From assembly GCA_963691905.1 (NCBI GenBank), contig OY829893.1:1-64000 (forward strand): a DNA stretch of 64,000 bases, written 5' to 3'. A program made the position numbers and the translations under genes. The notes under the pieces are model-generated. The model did no database searches. It saw only the letters and a list, made by a program, of their open reading frames with translations, and was not told the origin of the DNA. Position 1 is the stretch's first letter. Every line of letters begins with the position of its first letter. This document shows, one piece after another, positions 9,295-17,793 of the stretch. The stretch is from QGON01 sp963691905. GTDB lineage: Bacteria > Pseudomonadota > Gammaproteobacteria > Chromatiales > Chromatiaceae.

Positions 9295-9321
9295 TAATAG
9301 GGGCAAAAAACAGAGAGTCAA
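9294..9321 (-). promoter_or_regulatory. Likely groESL promoter (sigma-70 and sigma-32 like)
   Basis: On the minus strand TTGACT (9316-9321) and TATTAT (9294-9299) are 16 bases apart. The same stretch also reads CTTGACT, then 12 bases, then CCCCTATT, close to the heat-shock sigma consensus CTTGAAA/CCCCATnT. The -10 abuts the CIRCE site. Position relative to CIRCE supports the call; which sigma factor is used is inference. Confidence 0.6.
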
Positions 9322-9420
9322 GGGGAGGACACAGACCCCCATATAGATAATAAGCAACGTAGGTCGGGTTAGTCGCGCGAAAGCACAAGACCGAAATCCG
9401 GCGCGATACCTTGCGCGCGG

Positions 9421-9450
9421 CGTAACCCGACAAGCTGTTGTTGGGTTACG
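9421..9450. repeat. Intergenic palindrome, GTAACCCGACA family (second copy)
   Basis: Stem CGTAACCCGACA (9421-9432) against TGTTGGGTTACG (9439-9450), one mismatch, 6-base loop. It shares the core of the hairpin at 37-73. The wider stretch 9361-9510 has further GGGTTAG/AACCCAACC pieces of the same kind. No gene is visible in 9322-9657 apart from these repeats. Confidence 0.75.
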
Positions 9451-9657
9451 ATGCGTGCGAAGCTTGGCGGCAAAACGAAAGTTTGGAGTCAGTCGCATCT
9501 AACCCAACCTACAAAAAAAGCACGTATTCAGGGTAAAGCTGAATAGTTACGATACCTTTACATCCTTAATGGGGTTCCCATCACCCATTTTGTTCCTGAA
9601 ATCCAGCGTAAAAGCAGAAATATCTTATGCTGTAGATTTCCATCGTGAGGAGGATCC

Positions 9658-9687
9658 ATGCCATTATCCCTACATAGAATCGGGTAG
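9658..9687 (+). CDS. Possible 9-residue leader peptide
   Basis: A strong GAGGAGG ribosome site precedes an ATG that opens a nine-codon frame ending in TAG at 9685-9687, 4 bases before the ATG of the next gene. The next gene has only a weak site of its own (GGGTAG). The arrangement suggests translational coupling. No amino-acid bias hints at attenuation. It could also be chance. Confidence 0.3.
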   Translation: MPLSLHRIG

Positions 9688-9691
9688 CGAC

Positions 9692-11029
9692 ATGTCTAAA
9701 AGAGAGAGAAAACCTTTTCGCTGGGGCAGATATCTACTGCTTGCCATCCTCATCCTGCCGCTGGCCGTGGTTTTTTTCGCCTACCGCGCAAGCGAGAACC
9801 AACCCCTGGTTATTGAGTCACATTCACTGGATACGGATGCCGCCGTCAGGGTCAGGAAACTTGCCCAGGAGATAAAACATAAGGTGCTGTCAGCCGACGA
9901 AATTGCCAGCATCACTATCACCCAAAAGGACATAAACGGACTGATCGCCCTGGCTACCCGTGGCATAAGCCGCCTGCAGGGTCACGCCAACATCACCCCC
10001 TGGGAGGCCCAAGGCACCTTCTCACTTTTCATGCCGGAAAATCCCTTTGGGGATTATCTCAATCTGCAGATAGGGGTTGCCTCTTCGGAATATGGCCTGC
10101 GTCTCTCGCAGGTTAGTATCGGCAATCTGGAGATTCCGGGCGGGGTCGCCATGGGATTCGCTGAAGGCGTACTCAACCAATTTCTGGGCGATGCACAGGG
10201 TAGCCGCATTATTGAGGCAGTGCAGAGCGTGAAGACCGAAGGGGAGAAGATCTCCGTCACTTTCAAACCCATTCCCGATATCAAGGCACGCCTGAAAACC
10301 GCCGTGCATCGGGTAGCGGAGGTGCGTGATAACCTGAAGTTATTGGGTGATCCCAAGCGGGTAAGGGCCTACTACGGCAGACTCTGTGAACTGGACCGGC
10401 TCTACATCCACGACCTCAAGGTTTCCGCCATTCAGTACATCGCCCCCACCTTCGAACTGGTGCAAAAACGCACCCAACTCGGCATGTCGGCACAAAAAGA
10501 GAATCGGGCAGCCTTACTGGCGATTGGCATCTTTCTCGGCAGCAGCCGTTTCGAACCGCTGATCGGCGACATCCGCTCGGTCGCAAAAGAGGGCTGCCGC
10601 GATGAACCGCCGAACGTGGTGTTGGGTGGGCGTCATGACATGGTGCAACACGTCTTCATCACCTCGACCATGAAACTGGTCACCGACAGCGGCATGAGCT
10701 TTGCCTTGGGAGAGTTTAAGGAGATTCTCGATACCGGCAATCTCAGTGGCGGCCTCAGTTTCAGTGATCTGGCCGCCAACCAGGTGGGCATCAAATTCAC
10801 TGAGCAGCTCATCTCATCTTACAGCAGCGCCAAACATGCGCAGGCAATACTCTCCAATGCCGTAAGCGAAGCGGTCTTCTTTCCTGAGATAAAGGACCTG
10901 CCAGATGAGATCCCACGCAACCGCTTTGAAGCCGAGTATGGCAGTCTCGACGATCCCCGCTACCGTGCCATGCTGGAGAAAATCGAAGCCCGCATAGAAA
11001 GCCTGCCGGTTTATTCGAAATCGGGTTGA
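9692..11029 (+). CDS. Membrane-anchored protein of unknown function
   Basis: 445-residue protein I do not recognise. Residues about 1-12 are basic, followed by a single membrane helix (about 13-33, LLLAILILPLAVVFFAY), so most of the chain is expected in the periplasm. The outer part is mixed alpha/beta with no catalytic motif that I can name. The start at 9692 is chosen because the longer in-frame reading from 9569 adds a segment without ribosome site or similarity to a signal, while MSKRERKPFRW gives a normal N-in anchor. It stands alone, convergent with fxsA. Confidence 0.75.
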   Translation: MSKRERKPFRWGRYLLLAILILPLAVVFFAYRASENQPLVIESHSLDTDAAVRVRKLAQEIKHKVLSADEIASITITQKDINGLIALATRGISRLQGHANITPWEAQGTFSLFMPENPFGDYLNLQIGVASSEYGLRLSQVSIGNLEIPGGVAMGFAEGVLNQFLGDAQGSRIIEAVQSVKTEGEKISVTFKPIPDIKARLKTAVHRVAEVRDNLKLLGDPKRVRAYYGRLCELDRLYIHDLKVSAIQYIAPTFELVQKRTQLGMSAQKENRAALLAIGIFLGSSRFEPLIGDIRSVAKEGCRDEPPNVVLGGRHDMVQHVFITSTMKLVTDSGMSFALGEFKEILDTGNLSGGLSFSDLAANQVGIKFTEQLISSYSSAKHAQAILSNAVSEAVFFPEIKDLPDEIPRNRFEAEYGSLDDPRYRAMLEKIEARIESLPVYSKSG

Positions 11030-11035
11030 AGCACC

Positions 11036-11497
11036 TTACTTTCCCGGCCCATCATCATCCTCCCGCCGGTATTCACCCTCGATGATCCTGGGTGTCCGCT
11101 CTCTATTATCGGTTTCCGGACTGGAAACCGGGCGCATGATACCGGCCCCTTTCAGCCCTGCAGTGAGCAGCCAGCGCCTGAGTGGCGGCACCAGAAAAAG
11201 GAAACCCACGGCGTCGGTGATAAAACCCGGCAACAGCAGCAGAATCCCACACGCCAGCAGCACCGCCCCCTCCATCATCTCCAGGGCCGGCACCTCATTG
11301 TGGCTCATCGCCTGCTGCACCTTGCCTAAAGTCGAGAATCCCTGGGCACGCACCATCCAACCACCAAGCAGGGCAGTGAATACCGTCAGAAAGATCGTGG
11401 AAAAGGCGCCGATCTGCGAACCCACCTGAATCAGGAAATAGAGTTCGACCAGCGGGATTCCGACAAACAGCAGGAGAAAAAGAAGCAGAGGATTCAT
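11036..11497 (-). CDS. fxsA: FxsA family membrane protein
   Basis: 153-residue FxsA family protein (in E. coli, overproduction relieves F-factor exclusion of phage T7). Four hydrophobic segments, with IPLVELYFLIQVGSQIG at about 14-30 and LLLLPGFITDAVGFLFLVPP at about 88-107, both typical. The C-terminal tail is charged and cytosolic. It overlaps the upstream gene by 4 bases, so the two are co-translated. FxsA is often next to groESL in gammaproteobacteria; here it lies 2 kb away. Confidence 0.9.
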   Translation of the reverse strand: MNPLLLFLLLFVGIPLVELYFLIQVGSQIGAFSTIFLTVFTALLGGWMVRAQGFSTLGKVQQAMSHNEVPALEMMEGAVLLACGILLLLPGFITDAVGFLFLVPPLRRWLLTAGLKGAGIMRPVSSPETDNRERTPRIIEGEYRREDDDGPGK

Positions 11498-11901
11498 GCC
11501 TGCCCCCCTGCCTGGCGTCTGGCGCGTTTAGCCTTGATCACGCGTACGATGTCCCCGATCATGCCGCCCACTGAACCCCAGAAAGCACCCAACAGGGCAC
11601 TCAGGAAAAGCGGCTTTTCTGCTATTTGTGCAAGCAGTGGGTAAGACCAGGATGCGGCAGCAAATGGCAGACTGAGTCCCACCACCAACGCCCCCAGAAA
11701 CCCGGCCAGCAATCCATGCAGAATTCCGGCCTCCTCTGCGTTGCGCGCAGTAGCCAGCCCCACTAAAATCCAGATCGACGTAGCTGTAAGGATCTGTGGC
11801 CCTGTCGCTGCTTGGGCGCCAAAAAGAATTCCCAACAGAAGCAGGCTGAGGGTGAGAATAAGGAGCAGCAGAACGCCAAATAGAATTGCACTATATTTCA
11901 T
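11494..11901 (-). CDS. Small four-helix membrane protein, unknown
   Basis: 135 residues with four hydrophobic segments (about 5-28, 35-53, 60-80, 95-120) and a basic C-terminus. I recognise no family. It overlaps fxsA by 4 bases and is divergent from cutA, with about 90 bases between the two starts. Confidence 0.75.
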   Translation of the reverse strand: MKYSAILFGVLLLLILTLSLLLLGILFGAQAATGPQILTATSIWILVGLATARNAEEAGILHGLLAGFLGALVVGLSLPFAAASWSYPLLAQIAEKPLFLSALLGAFWGSVGGMIGDIVRVIKAKRARRQAGGQA

Positions 11902-11992
11902 CCAGCGCAGCTTACCCTTAGGTGGCTATCGGATTCAACGCTGCTTGAGCACAAATCTGGAGACTGGCCCTTCAATAGAGTATCTTGCCTCC

Positions 11993-12322
11993 ATGCCGAC
12001 AAAATTGCTCTTGGTCCACTGCACCGTGCCCGACCACCAGACCGGTGTCCAGCTTGCCAAAACCCTGGTTTCCCAAGGTCTGGCCGCCTGCGTCAACATC
12101 ACAACACCTGTCACATCAGTCTACCGCTGGGAGGGCAAGCTGGAATCGGCGGATGAACACCTGCTGTTGATCAAGACCACAAAACAACAATATGACGCGC
12201 TGGAAGCGCAGATCCGGGCACAACATCCCTATGAACTTCCAGAGATCATTGCAGTCCCTGTAGAACAGGGCCTCAATGGTTACCTCGACTGGGTGGAAAA
12301 ATGCACAACAACAAACTCCTGA
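11993..12322 (+). CDS. cutA: Divalent-cation tolerance protein CutA
   Basis: 109-residue CutA1 trimer-forming protein; shows CTVPDHQTGVQLAKTLVSQG, LAACVNI and YRWEGKLESADEHLLLIKT, then the typical HPYELPEIIAVPVEQGLNGY. The ATG at 11993 gives the family length; the longer open frame from 11741 runs antisense through the neighbour. The dsbD start lies inside its last codons (22-base overlap), an order also seen in E. coli (cutA-dsbD). Confidence 0.93.
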   Translation: MPTKLLLVHCTVPDHQTGVQLAKTLVSQGLAACVNITTPVTSVYRWEGKLESADEHLLLIKTTKQQYDALEAQIRAQHPYELPEIIAVPVEQGLNGYLDWVEKCTTTNS

Positions 12323-14607
12323 TTTCACTGTTTTTTTTATTTGCGAGCCTGGCGCTTCTGCTGACCAGCGCCACTGCAAATGAGGAGCCACCGCCACCGG
12401 ACCAGGTTTTCCCGATCCGGGTAACGACCGACGGCCCGGACCATCTGTTGGTGCAGTGGAATATCGCAGACGGTTACTACCTGTATAGGGACAAGATTCG
12501 CTTTGAAACCGACGCCATCGGCATCGAACTCGATGAACCGGAACTGCCTGCGGCAAAACTCAAACACGACGAGTTCTTCGGCGACCTCCACGTCTATCGC
12601 GGCCCCGTCACTGTCCGCCTGCCCATCAAGCGCGGCCAGGGTTCTGCGGACACACTCAATCTGCAAGCCCGCTCCCAGGGCTGCGCCGATCAGGGCATCT
12701 GCTACCCGCCGCATCTCCAGGAGGTCCAGCTCAAGCTTGAGCCGATGTTGATTGCCGGCGACCCACTGACCAGCAGCGCCAACCGCACTTCCAGTCTGAT
12801 CGACAACAGCACCCCACTCTTTGCCAATGATGAAGGCGAACTGCTCGCACCGGAAGAGGCCTATAAACTGGCGGTAACGGTGGAGGACGGCACCCACCTG
12901 CGCCTGCTCTGGAACATCGCCGACGGCACCTATCTCTATTACGACAAGATCAAGCTGCAACTGACCGACAACGACAATGTGGTGCTGGGAAGTTACACCC
13001 TGCCGGAACCGGAGATCAAAAAAGACACCATCACTCCAGAAGGCACGATCGGCGATGTGCCGGTCTACCACAACGGCATCGACCTCTCCCTGCCGCTGAT
13101 TCGCGGCAGCAGCAGCGCCGAAAACGTCACCCTTGAGGTCGGTTACCAGGGCTGTGCCGAAATCGGGGTCTGTTATCCGCCGATACGCAAAACCTTCGAT
13201 CTTGCGCTGCCGACGCTCGCATCAACCGCAGTCGCCATCCCGGTGCAGGCGGCAATCACGCCGCCCCCGCCCGCTGCAGTTGAGAACCCGCCGGTTTCTG
13301 AACTGGACGAGATCGCTGCCACCCTTGAAGGCAGCAGCACACTGGTGGTGGTCGGGGTCTTCTTCATGCTGGGGCTGGGACTCGCCTTTACCCCCTGCAT
13401 CTTTCCCATGATCCCGATCCTCTCCGGCATCATCGCGGGACAGGGCAAACACATCACCACCCGCAAGGCGCTCACCCTCTCAGTGGTCTATGTGCTGGCC
13501 ATGGCGCTCACCTATACTGCGGCCGGAGTGCTGGCCGGGCTGTTTGGTGAAAATCTGCAGGCCGCTTTCCAGAATCCCTGGATCCTCAGCACCTTCGCCC
13601 TGGTCTTCGTCCTGCTGGCTCTCTCCATGTTCGGTTTCTATGAACTGCAGCTGCCCAGCAGCCTGCAGAGCAAACTCACCGACGTCAGCAACAAACAGCA
13701 GGGGGGTTCCCTCACCGGCGTCGCCATCATGGGTTTTCTCTCCGCCCTGATTGTCGGTCCCTGTGTTGCGCCACCCCTGGCGGGAGCATTGATCTACATC
13801 GGTCAAACCGGAGACGCCGTACTCGGTGGCCTGGCCCTGTTCGCCCTGAGCCTCGGCATGGGTGCGCCATTGATCGCCATCGGCGCCTCTGCAGGCAAGC
13901 TGCTGCCGAGAGCCGGAAGCTGGATGGATGCGGTCAAGGCGGTCTTTGGCGTCGCCATGTTGGGTGTCGCCATCATCATGCTGGAACGCATTATTCCAGC
14001 GGATATCGCCATGTTCCTCTGGGGCATGCTGCTGGTCGTCTCCGCCATCTACATGGGCGCCCTGCGTCACCTGGAGATCGAGGCGGGTGGCTGGCAAAAA
14101 CTCTGGAAAGGCCTTGGCGTGGTCTTTCTGATCTACGGCGCACTGATGCTGGTCGGCGCCGCTGCCGGTGGCAAGGACACCCTGCAGCCCTTGCGCAACC
14201 TGGGCTTCGGCAGCGGAGGTGGAGAACAGGCAGTCCACGAACTGACCTTCAAACGCATCAAGAACCTGGACGACCTGCAACGGGAGGTCGGGGTCGCCAG
14301 CGCCGCAGGCAAATCGGTTATGCTCGATTTCTACGCCGACTGGTGCATCTCATGCAAGGAGATGGAGAAATACACCTTCTCCGACCCTGAGGTAATAGCA
14401 GCGCTGAAGGATACCGTCCTGCTGCAGGCGGATGTCACCGCCAATGACGAACAGGACAAAGCGTTGCTGCAGGGACATTTCGGCATGCCGGGACCACCTG
14501 CCATCTTTTTCTACGGCAGTGACGGCAAGGAGCGCAAGGGCTATCGAATCGTCGGTTATCAAGAGGCTGAGGTGTTTGCCGCCCACGTCAGGGAAGCTGT
14601 CCGGTGA
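12301..14607 (+). CDS. dsbD: Thiol:disulfide interchange protein DsbD with doubled alpha domain
   Basis: Inner-membrane reductant carrier that moves electrons from cytosolic thioredoxin to periplasmic partners such as DsbC and cytochrome c maturation proteins. 768 residues, about 200 more than E. coli DsbD. After a signal peptide (about 1-26) come two DsbD-alpha domains in tandem (about 30-150 and 175-300), each with its own cysteine pair (GCADQGICYPP and GCAEIGVCYPP). Then the polytopic beta domain with FTPCIFPM and GPCVAPPL, and a C-terminal thioredoxin fold with WCISC (Cys682, Cys685). The start overlaps cutA by 22 bases; the end overlaps the TlpA-like gene by 4. Confidence 0.95.
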   Translation: MHNNKLLISLFFLFASLALLLTSATANEEPPPPDQVFPIRVTTDGPDHLLVQWNIADGYYLYRDKIRFETDAIGIELDEPELPAAKLKHDEFFGDLHVYRGPVTVRLPIKRGQGSADTLNLQARSQGCADQGICYPPHLQEVQLKLEPMLIAGDPLTSSANRTSSLIDNSTPLFANDEGELLAPEEAYKLAVTVEDGTHLRLLWNIADGTYLYYDKIKLQLTDNDNVVLGSYTLPEPEIKKDTITPEGTIGDVPVYHNGIDLSLPLIRGSSSAENVTLEVGYQGCAEIGVCYPPIRKTFDLALPTLASTAVAIPVQAAITPPPPAAVENPPVSELDEIAATLEGSSTLVVVGVFFMLGLGLAFTPCIFPMIPILSGIIAGQGKHITTRKALTLSVVYVLAMALTYTAAGVLAGLFGENLQAAFQNPWILSTFALVFVLLALSMFGFYELQLPSSLQSKLTDVSNKQQGGSLTGVAIMGFLSALIVGPCVAPPLAGALIYIGQTGDAVLGGLALFALSLGMGAPLIAIGASAGKLLPRAGSWMDAVKAVFGVAMLGVAIIMLERIIPADIAMFLWGMLLVVSAIYMGALRHLEIEAGGWQKLWKGLGVVFLIYGALMLVGAAAGGKDTLQPLRNLGFGSGGGEQAVHELTFKRIKNLDDLQREVGVASAAGKSVMLDFYADWCISCKEMEKYTFSDPEVIAALKDTVLLQADVTANDEQDKALLQGHFGMPGPPAIFFYGSDGKERKGYRIVGYQEAEVFAAHVREAVR

Positions 14608-15140
14608 TTAAAAGGGTTCTGCAGATCCTCCTGATCGGCTCACTGCTTGCTGCTGCCTGGTTCGCCAATCACATAATAAATTCAGAGCCACGCCATGCCG
14701 ACGAGAGCGGCGCCTCCTCACCGATTACCCATTTACCGGCATACCGACTGGTCGATCTGGCAGGCAAGGCCCACCACACCAGTCAATGGTCCGATAAGGT
14801 GGTGATTCTCAATTTTTGGGCTTCATGGTGCCCGCCCTGCCAAACTGATATGTCGGCACTCTCTGATCTGCAGAATGAGAGGGGCGGTCACGGCCTGCAG
14901 GTGCTGGGCATCGCCATCGACAGAGTCGATGACGCTAAGACATATAGCGTTTCACACCCGGTGAGCTATCCGCTCTTCAGAGGTGGCATGAGCGAGGCCA
15001 AGCTCTCCAAACGCATGGGAAACCGACTACTGAAACTCCCATTCACTGCCGTCTTCGGGCGTGATGGTCAGCTCATCTTTGCCCAGGCTGGCGCAATTCC
15101 CACCGCAAGCCTGCGCAACCATATCGAGCCCCTGCTTTAG
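14604..15140 (+). CDS. TlpA-like periplasmic thioredoxin
   Basis: 178-residue membrane-tethered thiol-disulfide reductase of the TlpA/ResA type. N-terminal anchor at about 5-23, then a thioredoxin fold with the active site WCPPC (Cys76, Cys79) and a cis-Pro region near KLPFTAVFGRDG. GTG start overlapping the dsbD stop (GTGA). The coupling suggests that DsbD reduces it. Client could be cytochrome c maturation or another periplasmic thiol protein. Confidence 0.9.
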   Translation: MIKRVLQILLIGSLLAAAWFANHIINSEPRHADESGASSPITHLPAYRLVDLAGKAHHTSQWSDKVVILNFWASWCPPCQTDMSALSDLQNERGGHGLQVLGIAIDRVDDAKTYSVSHPVSYPLFRGGMSEAKLSKRMGNRLLKLPFTAVFGRDGQLIFAQAGAIPTASLRNHIEPLL

Positions 15141-15375
15141 ATCTTTGGGACAGTCCCGCAAAAAGCGTCGACAGAAGAGGTGATCACTCAACTCCGTCAC
15201 CTCAAATTGTAACGATCATGGTGAATTCTGCATTGAAACTGGACAAAACCCCGAGGATCTTGCAAAATCGGCTCGTCATTCACGGAACCTCCCTGAACCA
15301 CTGGCTGGCACGGTGGGCAATAGCTTCAGCGAGGTTCTTAAATCACCGCCTTCCAGCCCCGGATTTTCAATACTC

Positions 15376-15825
15376 ATGGCGACCATTCTGGTACTCAACG
15401 GCCCCAACCTGAACCTGCTGGGTACTCGTGAGCCGGAGCACTATGGACGCGACACCCTCGATGATATCCGTACTCGACTGGAACAGCAGGCGGAAGGCGC
15501 CGGACACCGGCTGAACTTTCGCCAAAGCAATGCAGAACATGAACTGGTGGATTGGATTCACGAAGCCTACCAGGAAGGAACCGGGTTCATCCTTATCAAC
15601 CCGGCCGCTTTTACACACACCAGCATCGCCCTGCGGGACGCCCTTGCGGGCACCAGGATCCCATTCATCGAAGTACATCTCTCCAACGTACATGCCAGGG
15701 AACCGTTCCGCACCCACTCCTACCTTTCAGATATTGCTGTCGGCACCATCACCGGACTCGGCGCTCAGGGATATGAACTCGCCCTGCAGGCCGCCATCCA
15801 CCGCCTCGACCACAGCGACAACTGA
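15376..15825 (+). CDS. aroQ: 3-dehydroquinate dehydratase, type II
   Basis: Cytosolic dodecameric enzyme that converts 3-dehydroquinate to 3-dehydroshikimate in the shikimate pathway. 149 residues from the ATG at 15376. Shows LNGPNLNLLGTREPEHYG (active-site lid with Arg and Tyr), LINPAAFTHTSIALRDAL and FIEVHLSNVHAREPFRTHS with the catalytic His. Directly upstream of accB, the order found in many gammaproteobacteria (aroQ-accB-accC). Confidence 0.97.
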   Translation: MATILVLNGPNLNLLGTREPEHYGRDTLDDIRTRLEQQAEGAGHRLNFRQSNAEHELVDWIHEAYQEGTGFILINPAAFTHTSIALRDALAGTRIPFIEVHLSNVHAREPFRTHSYLSDIAVGTITGLGAQGYELALQAAIHRLDHSDN

Positions 15826-15839
15826 CGAGATCGACAATC

Positions 15840-16289
15840 ATGGATATCCGCAAAGTCAAGAAACTGATCGAACTGCTCGAAGAGTCCGATATCGCAGAAA
15901 TTGAGATACACGAGGGGGAGGAGTCGGTGCGCATCAGCCGCCAGAACTCCAATCCTGCAGTATTTGCACCTATGCCCGCCGTGCAGCCGGGGGTTGCCGC
16001 CACGCAAGCCCCTGCAGCAGCCGCGCCAGCCGAGGAGGTGCCTGAAGAGATCCAGGGCCACGCCGTGAAGTCTCCCATGGTCGGCACCTTTTATCGCGCC
16101 CCTTCACCAGGCAGCAAATCCTTCGTGGAGGAGGGCCATCAGGTGGCAGAGGGTGACACCCTCTGCATCATCGAGGCGATGAAGATCCTCAACCAGATCG
16201 AATCCGACAAAGCCGGTACGGTCAAAAAAATTCTCGTTGAGAACGGCCAACCGGTCGAATACAACGAACCCCTGTTCATCATCGACTGA
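15840..16289 (+). CDS. accB: Biotin carboxyl carrier protein of acetyl-CoA carboxylase
   Basis: 149-residue BCCP. N-terminal dimerisation region (1-45), an Ala/Pro linker (about 50-72), then the biotinyl domain with EAMKILNQIES; Lys115 is the biotin site. Forms acetyl-CoA carboxylase with AccC and AccAD for the first step of fatty-acid synthesis. Lies 8 bases before accC in one transcript. Confidence 0.98.
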   Translation: MDIRKVKKLIELLEESDIAEIEIHEGEESVRISRQNSNPAVFAPMPAVQPGVAATQAPAAAAPAEEVPEEIQGHAVKSPMVGTFYRAPSPGSKSFVEEGHQVAEGDTLCIIEAMKILNQIESDKAGTVKKILVENGQPVEYNEPLFIID

Positions 16290-16297
16290 GCGCAGCC

Positions 16298-17638
16298 ATG
16301 ATAGACAAGATCGTTATCGCCAATCGCGGCGAGATAGCACTGCGTATCCTGCGCGCCTGTAAAGAGCTGGGCATCAAGACTGTTGCCGTACACTCAGAGC
16401 CAGACCGGGATCTGAAACACGTCCTGCTGGCCGACGAGTCGGTCTGCATCGGTCCCGCGCCTTCGGCTGAGAGTTACCTCAACATTCCGGCACTGATCAG
16501 TGCCGCCGAGGTCACCGACTCCATGGCGATTCATCCCGGCTACGGTTTTCTCTCCGAGAATGCCGACTTCGCCGAGCGGGTGGAAAATTCCGGCTTCATC
16601 TTCATCGGCCCCACCGCCGACACCATCCGCACCATGGGTGACAAGGTGGCTGCCATCGCTGCGATGAAGCAGGCAGGCGTACCGACCGTACCCGGTTCCG
16701 ACGGCCCACTGGATGGCGATGCCGCCCGCACCAAGCGACTGGCCAAAGAGATCGGCTACCCGGTGATCATCAAAGCCTCAGGTGGCGGTGGTGGACGCGG
16801 CATGCGGGTGGTCCACTCAGAAGCCAGCCTGCTCAATTCGGTGGCCATGACCAAGGCGGAAGCCAAAGCAGCCTTCGGCAACGGCACCCTCTACATGGAG
16901 AAGTTCCTGGAAAATCCTCGTCATGTGGAGTTCCAGGTACTGGCCGACACCCACGGCAACGCGGTGCATCTGGGAGAGCGCGACTGCTCCATGCAACGCC
17001 GCCATCAGAAGGTGGTGGAAGAGGCTCCCGCCCCCGGCATCACTCCTGAACAGCGCGCCAAAGTGGGGGGACGCTGCGCCGAGGCCTGTCGCCAGATCGG
17101 TTATCGCGGCGTCGGCACCTTCGAATTCCTTTACGAGGACGGCGAGTTCTACTTCATCGAGATGAACACCCGTGTGCAGGTCGAACACCCGGTCACAGAG
17201 ATGATCACAGGCATCGACATCCTGCGGGAACAGATCAAGATCGCCGCCGGTGAACCCCTCAGCTTTACCCAGGACGACGTCACCATCAGGGGACATGCCG
17301 TGGAGTGCCGGCTCAACGCGGAAGACCCGACCAACTTCATGCCCAGTCCCGGCACCATCACCCAGCTGCATATACCCGGCGGCATGGGCGTACGCTTCGA
17401 AAGCCACATCTATAACGGTTACCGGGTGCCGCCTCACTACGACTCCATGATCGGCAAGCTGATCACCCATGGCGACACCCGTGACTCCGCGATCGCCCGC
17501 ATGCGCATCGCCCTGAGCGAGATGGTCATCGGCGGCATCAAGTGCAACATACCGCTGCAGCAGGAGATCATGAAGGATGCCGCGTTCCAGGCAGGCGGCG
17601 CCAACATTCACTACCTGGAAAAGAAGCTTGGGCTTTAA
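16298..17638 (+). CDS. accC: Biotin carboxylase subunit of acetyl-CoA carboxylase
   Basis: 446-residue ATP-grasp enzyme that carboxylates the biotin of AccB. Complete: starts IDKIVIANRGEIALRILRA, has the Gly-rich ATP loop SGGGGGRGMRVV near residue 164, EHPVTEMITGID near residue 294, and the usual C-terminus. prmA, which normally follows directly, is pushed 1.8 kb away by an insertion element. Confidence 0.98.
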   Translation: MIDKIVIANRGEIALRILRACKELGIKTVAVHSEPDRDLKHVLLADESVCIGPAPSAESYLNIPALISAAEVTDSMAIHPGYGFLSENADFAERVENSGFIFIGPTADTIRTMGDKVAAIAAMKQAGVPTVPGSDGPLDGDAARTKRLAKEIGYPVIIKASGGGGGRGMRVVHSEASLLNSVAMTKAEAKAAFGNGTLYMEKFLENPRHVEFQVLADTHGNAVHLGERDCSMQRRHQKVVEEAPAPGITPEQRAKVGGRCAEACRQIGYRGVGTFEFLYEDGEFYFIEMNTRVQVEHPVTEMITGIDILREQIKIAAGEPLSFTQDDVTIRGHAVECRLNAEDPTNFMPSPGTITQLHIPGGMGVRFESHIYNGYRVPPHYDSMIGKLITHGDTRDSAIARMRIALSEMVIGGIKCNIPLQQEIMKDAAFQAGGANIHYLEKKLGL

Positions 17639-17650
17639 ACCAGGTCAAAG

Positions 17651-17704
17651 GAGAAAGGTTAAAGGCTAAAGGAACAGACTTCTTGAGACCTTTAACCTTT
17701 TCTC
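17651..17704. repeat. Imperfect hairpin after accC
   Basis: GAGAAAGGTTAAAGG (17651-17665) pairs with CCTTTAACCTTTTCTC (17689-17704) with one bulge. It starts 13 bases past the accC stop. It could act as a weak terminator; it is AT-rich and lacks a T-run, so a small dispersed repeat is as likely. Confidence 0.5.
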
Positions 17705-17725
17705 TTTAACCTGAAAGTTTGGGCT

Positions 17726-17752
17726 GCCGGTTCCGCTTGCGCTTGAACCGGC
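17726..17752. repeat. Hairpin, 8-bp perfect stem
   Basis: GCCGGTTC (17726-17733) and GAACCGGC (17745-17752) around an 11-base loop. It lies between accC and the insertion element and may be part of the original accC-prmA spacer or the target for insertion. Confidence 0.5.
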
Positions 17753-17793
17753 CTTCTATGGGGAATTATTCACCAAACCTCTGATTTAGATCA

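Noticed and set aside
17641..17704. Direct terminal repeat of the insertion element with GGTCAAAGG at 17643 and its complement at 19451
   Set aside because: The nine-base match is short, lies at the gene ends on both sides and is embedded in low-complexity AAAGG runs.
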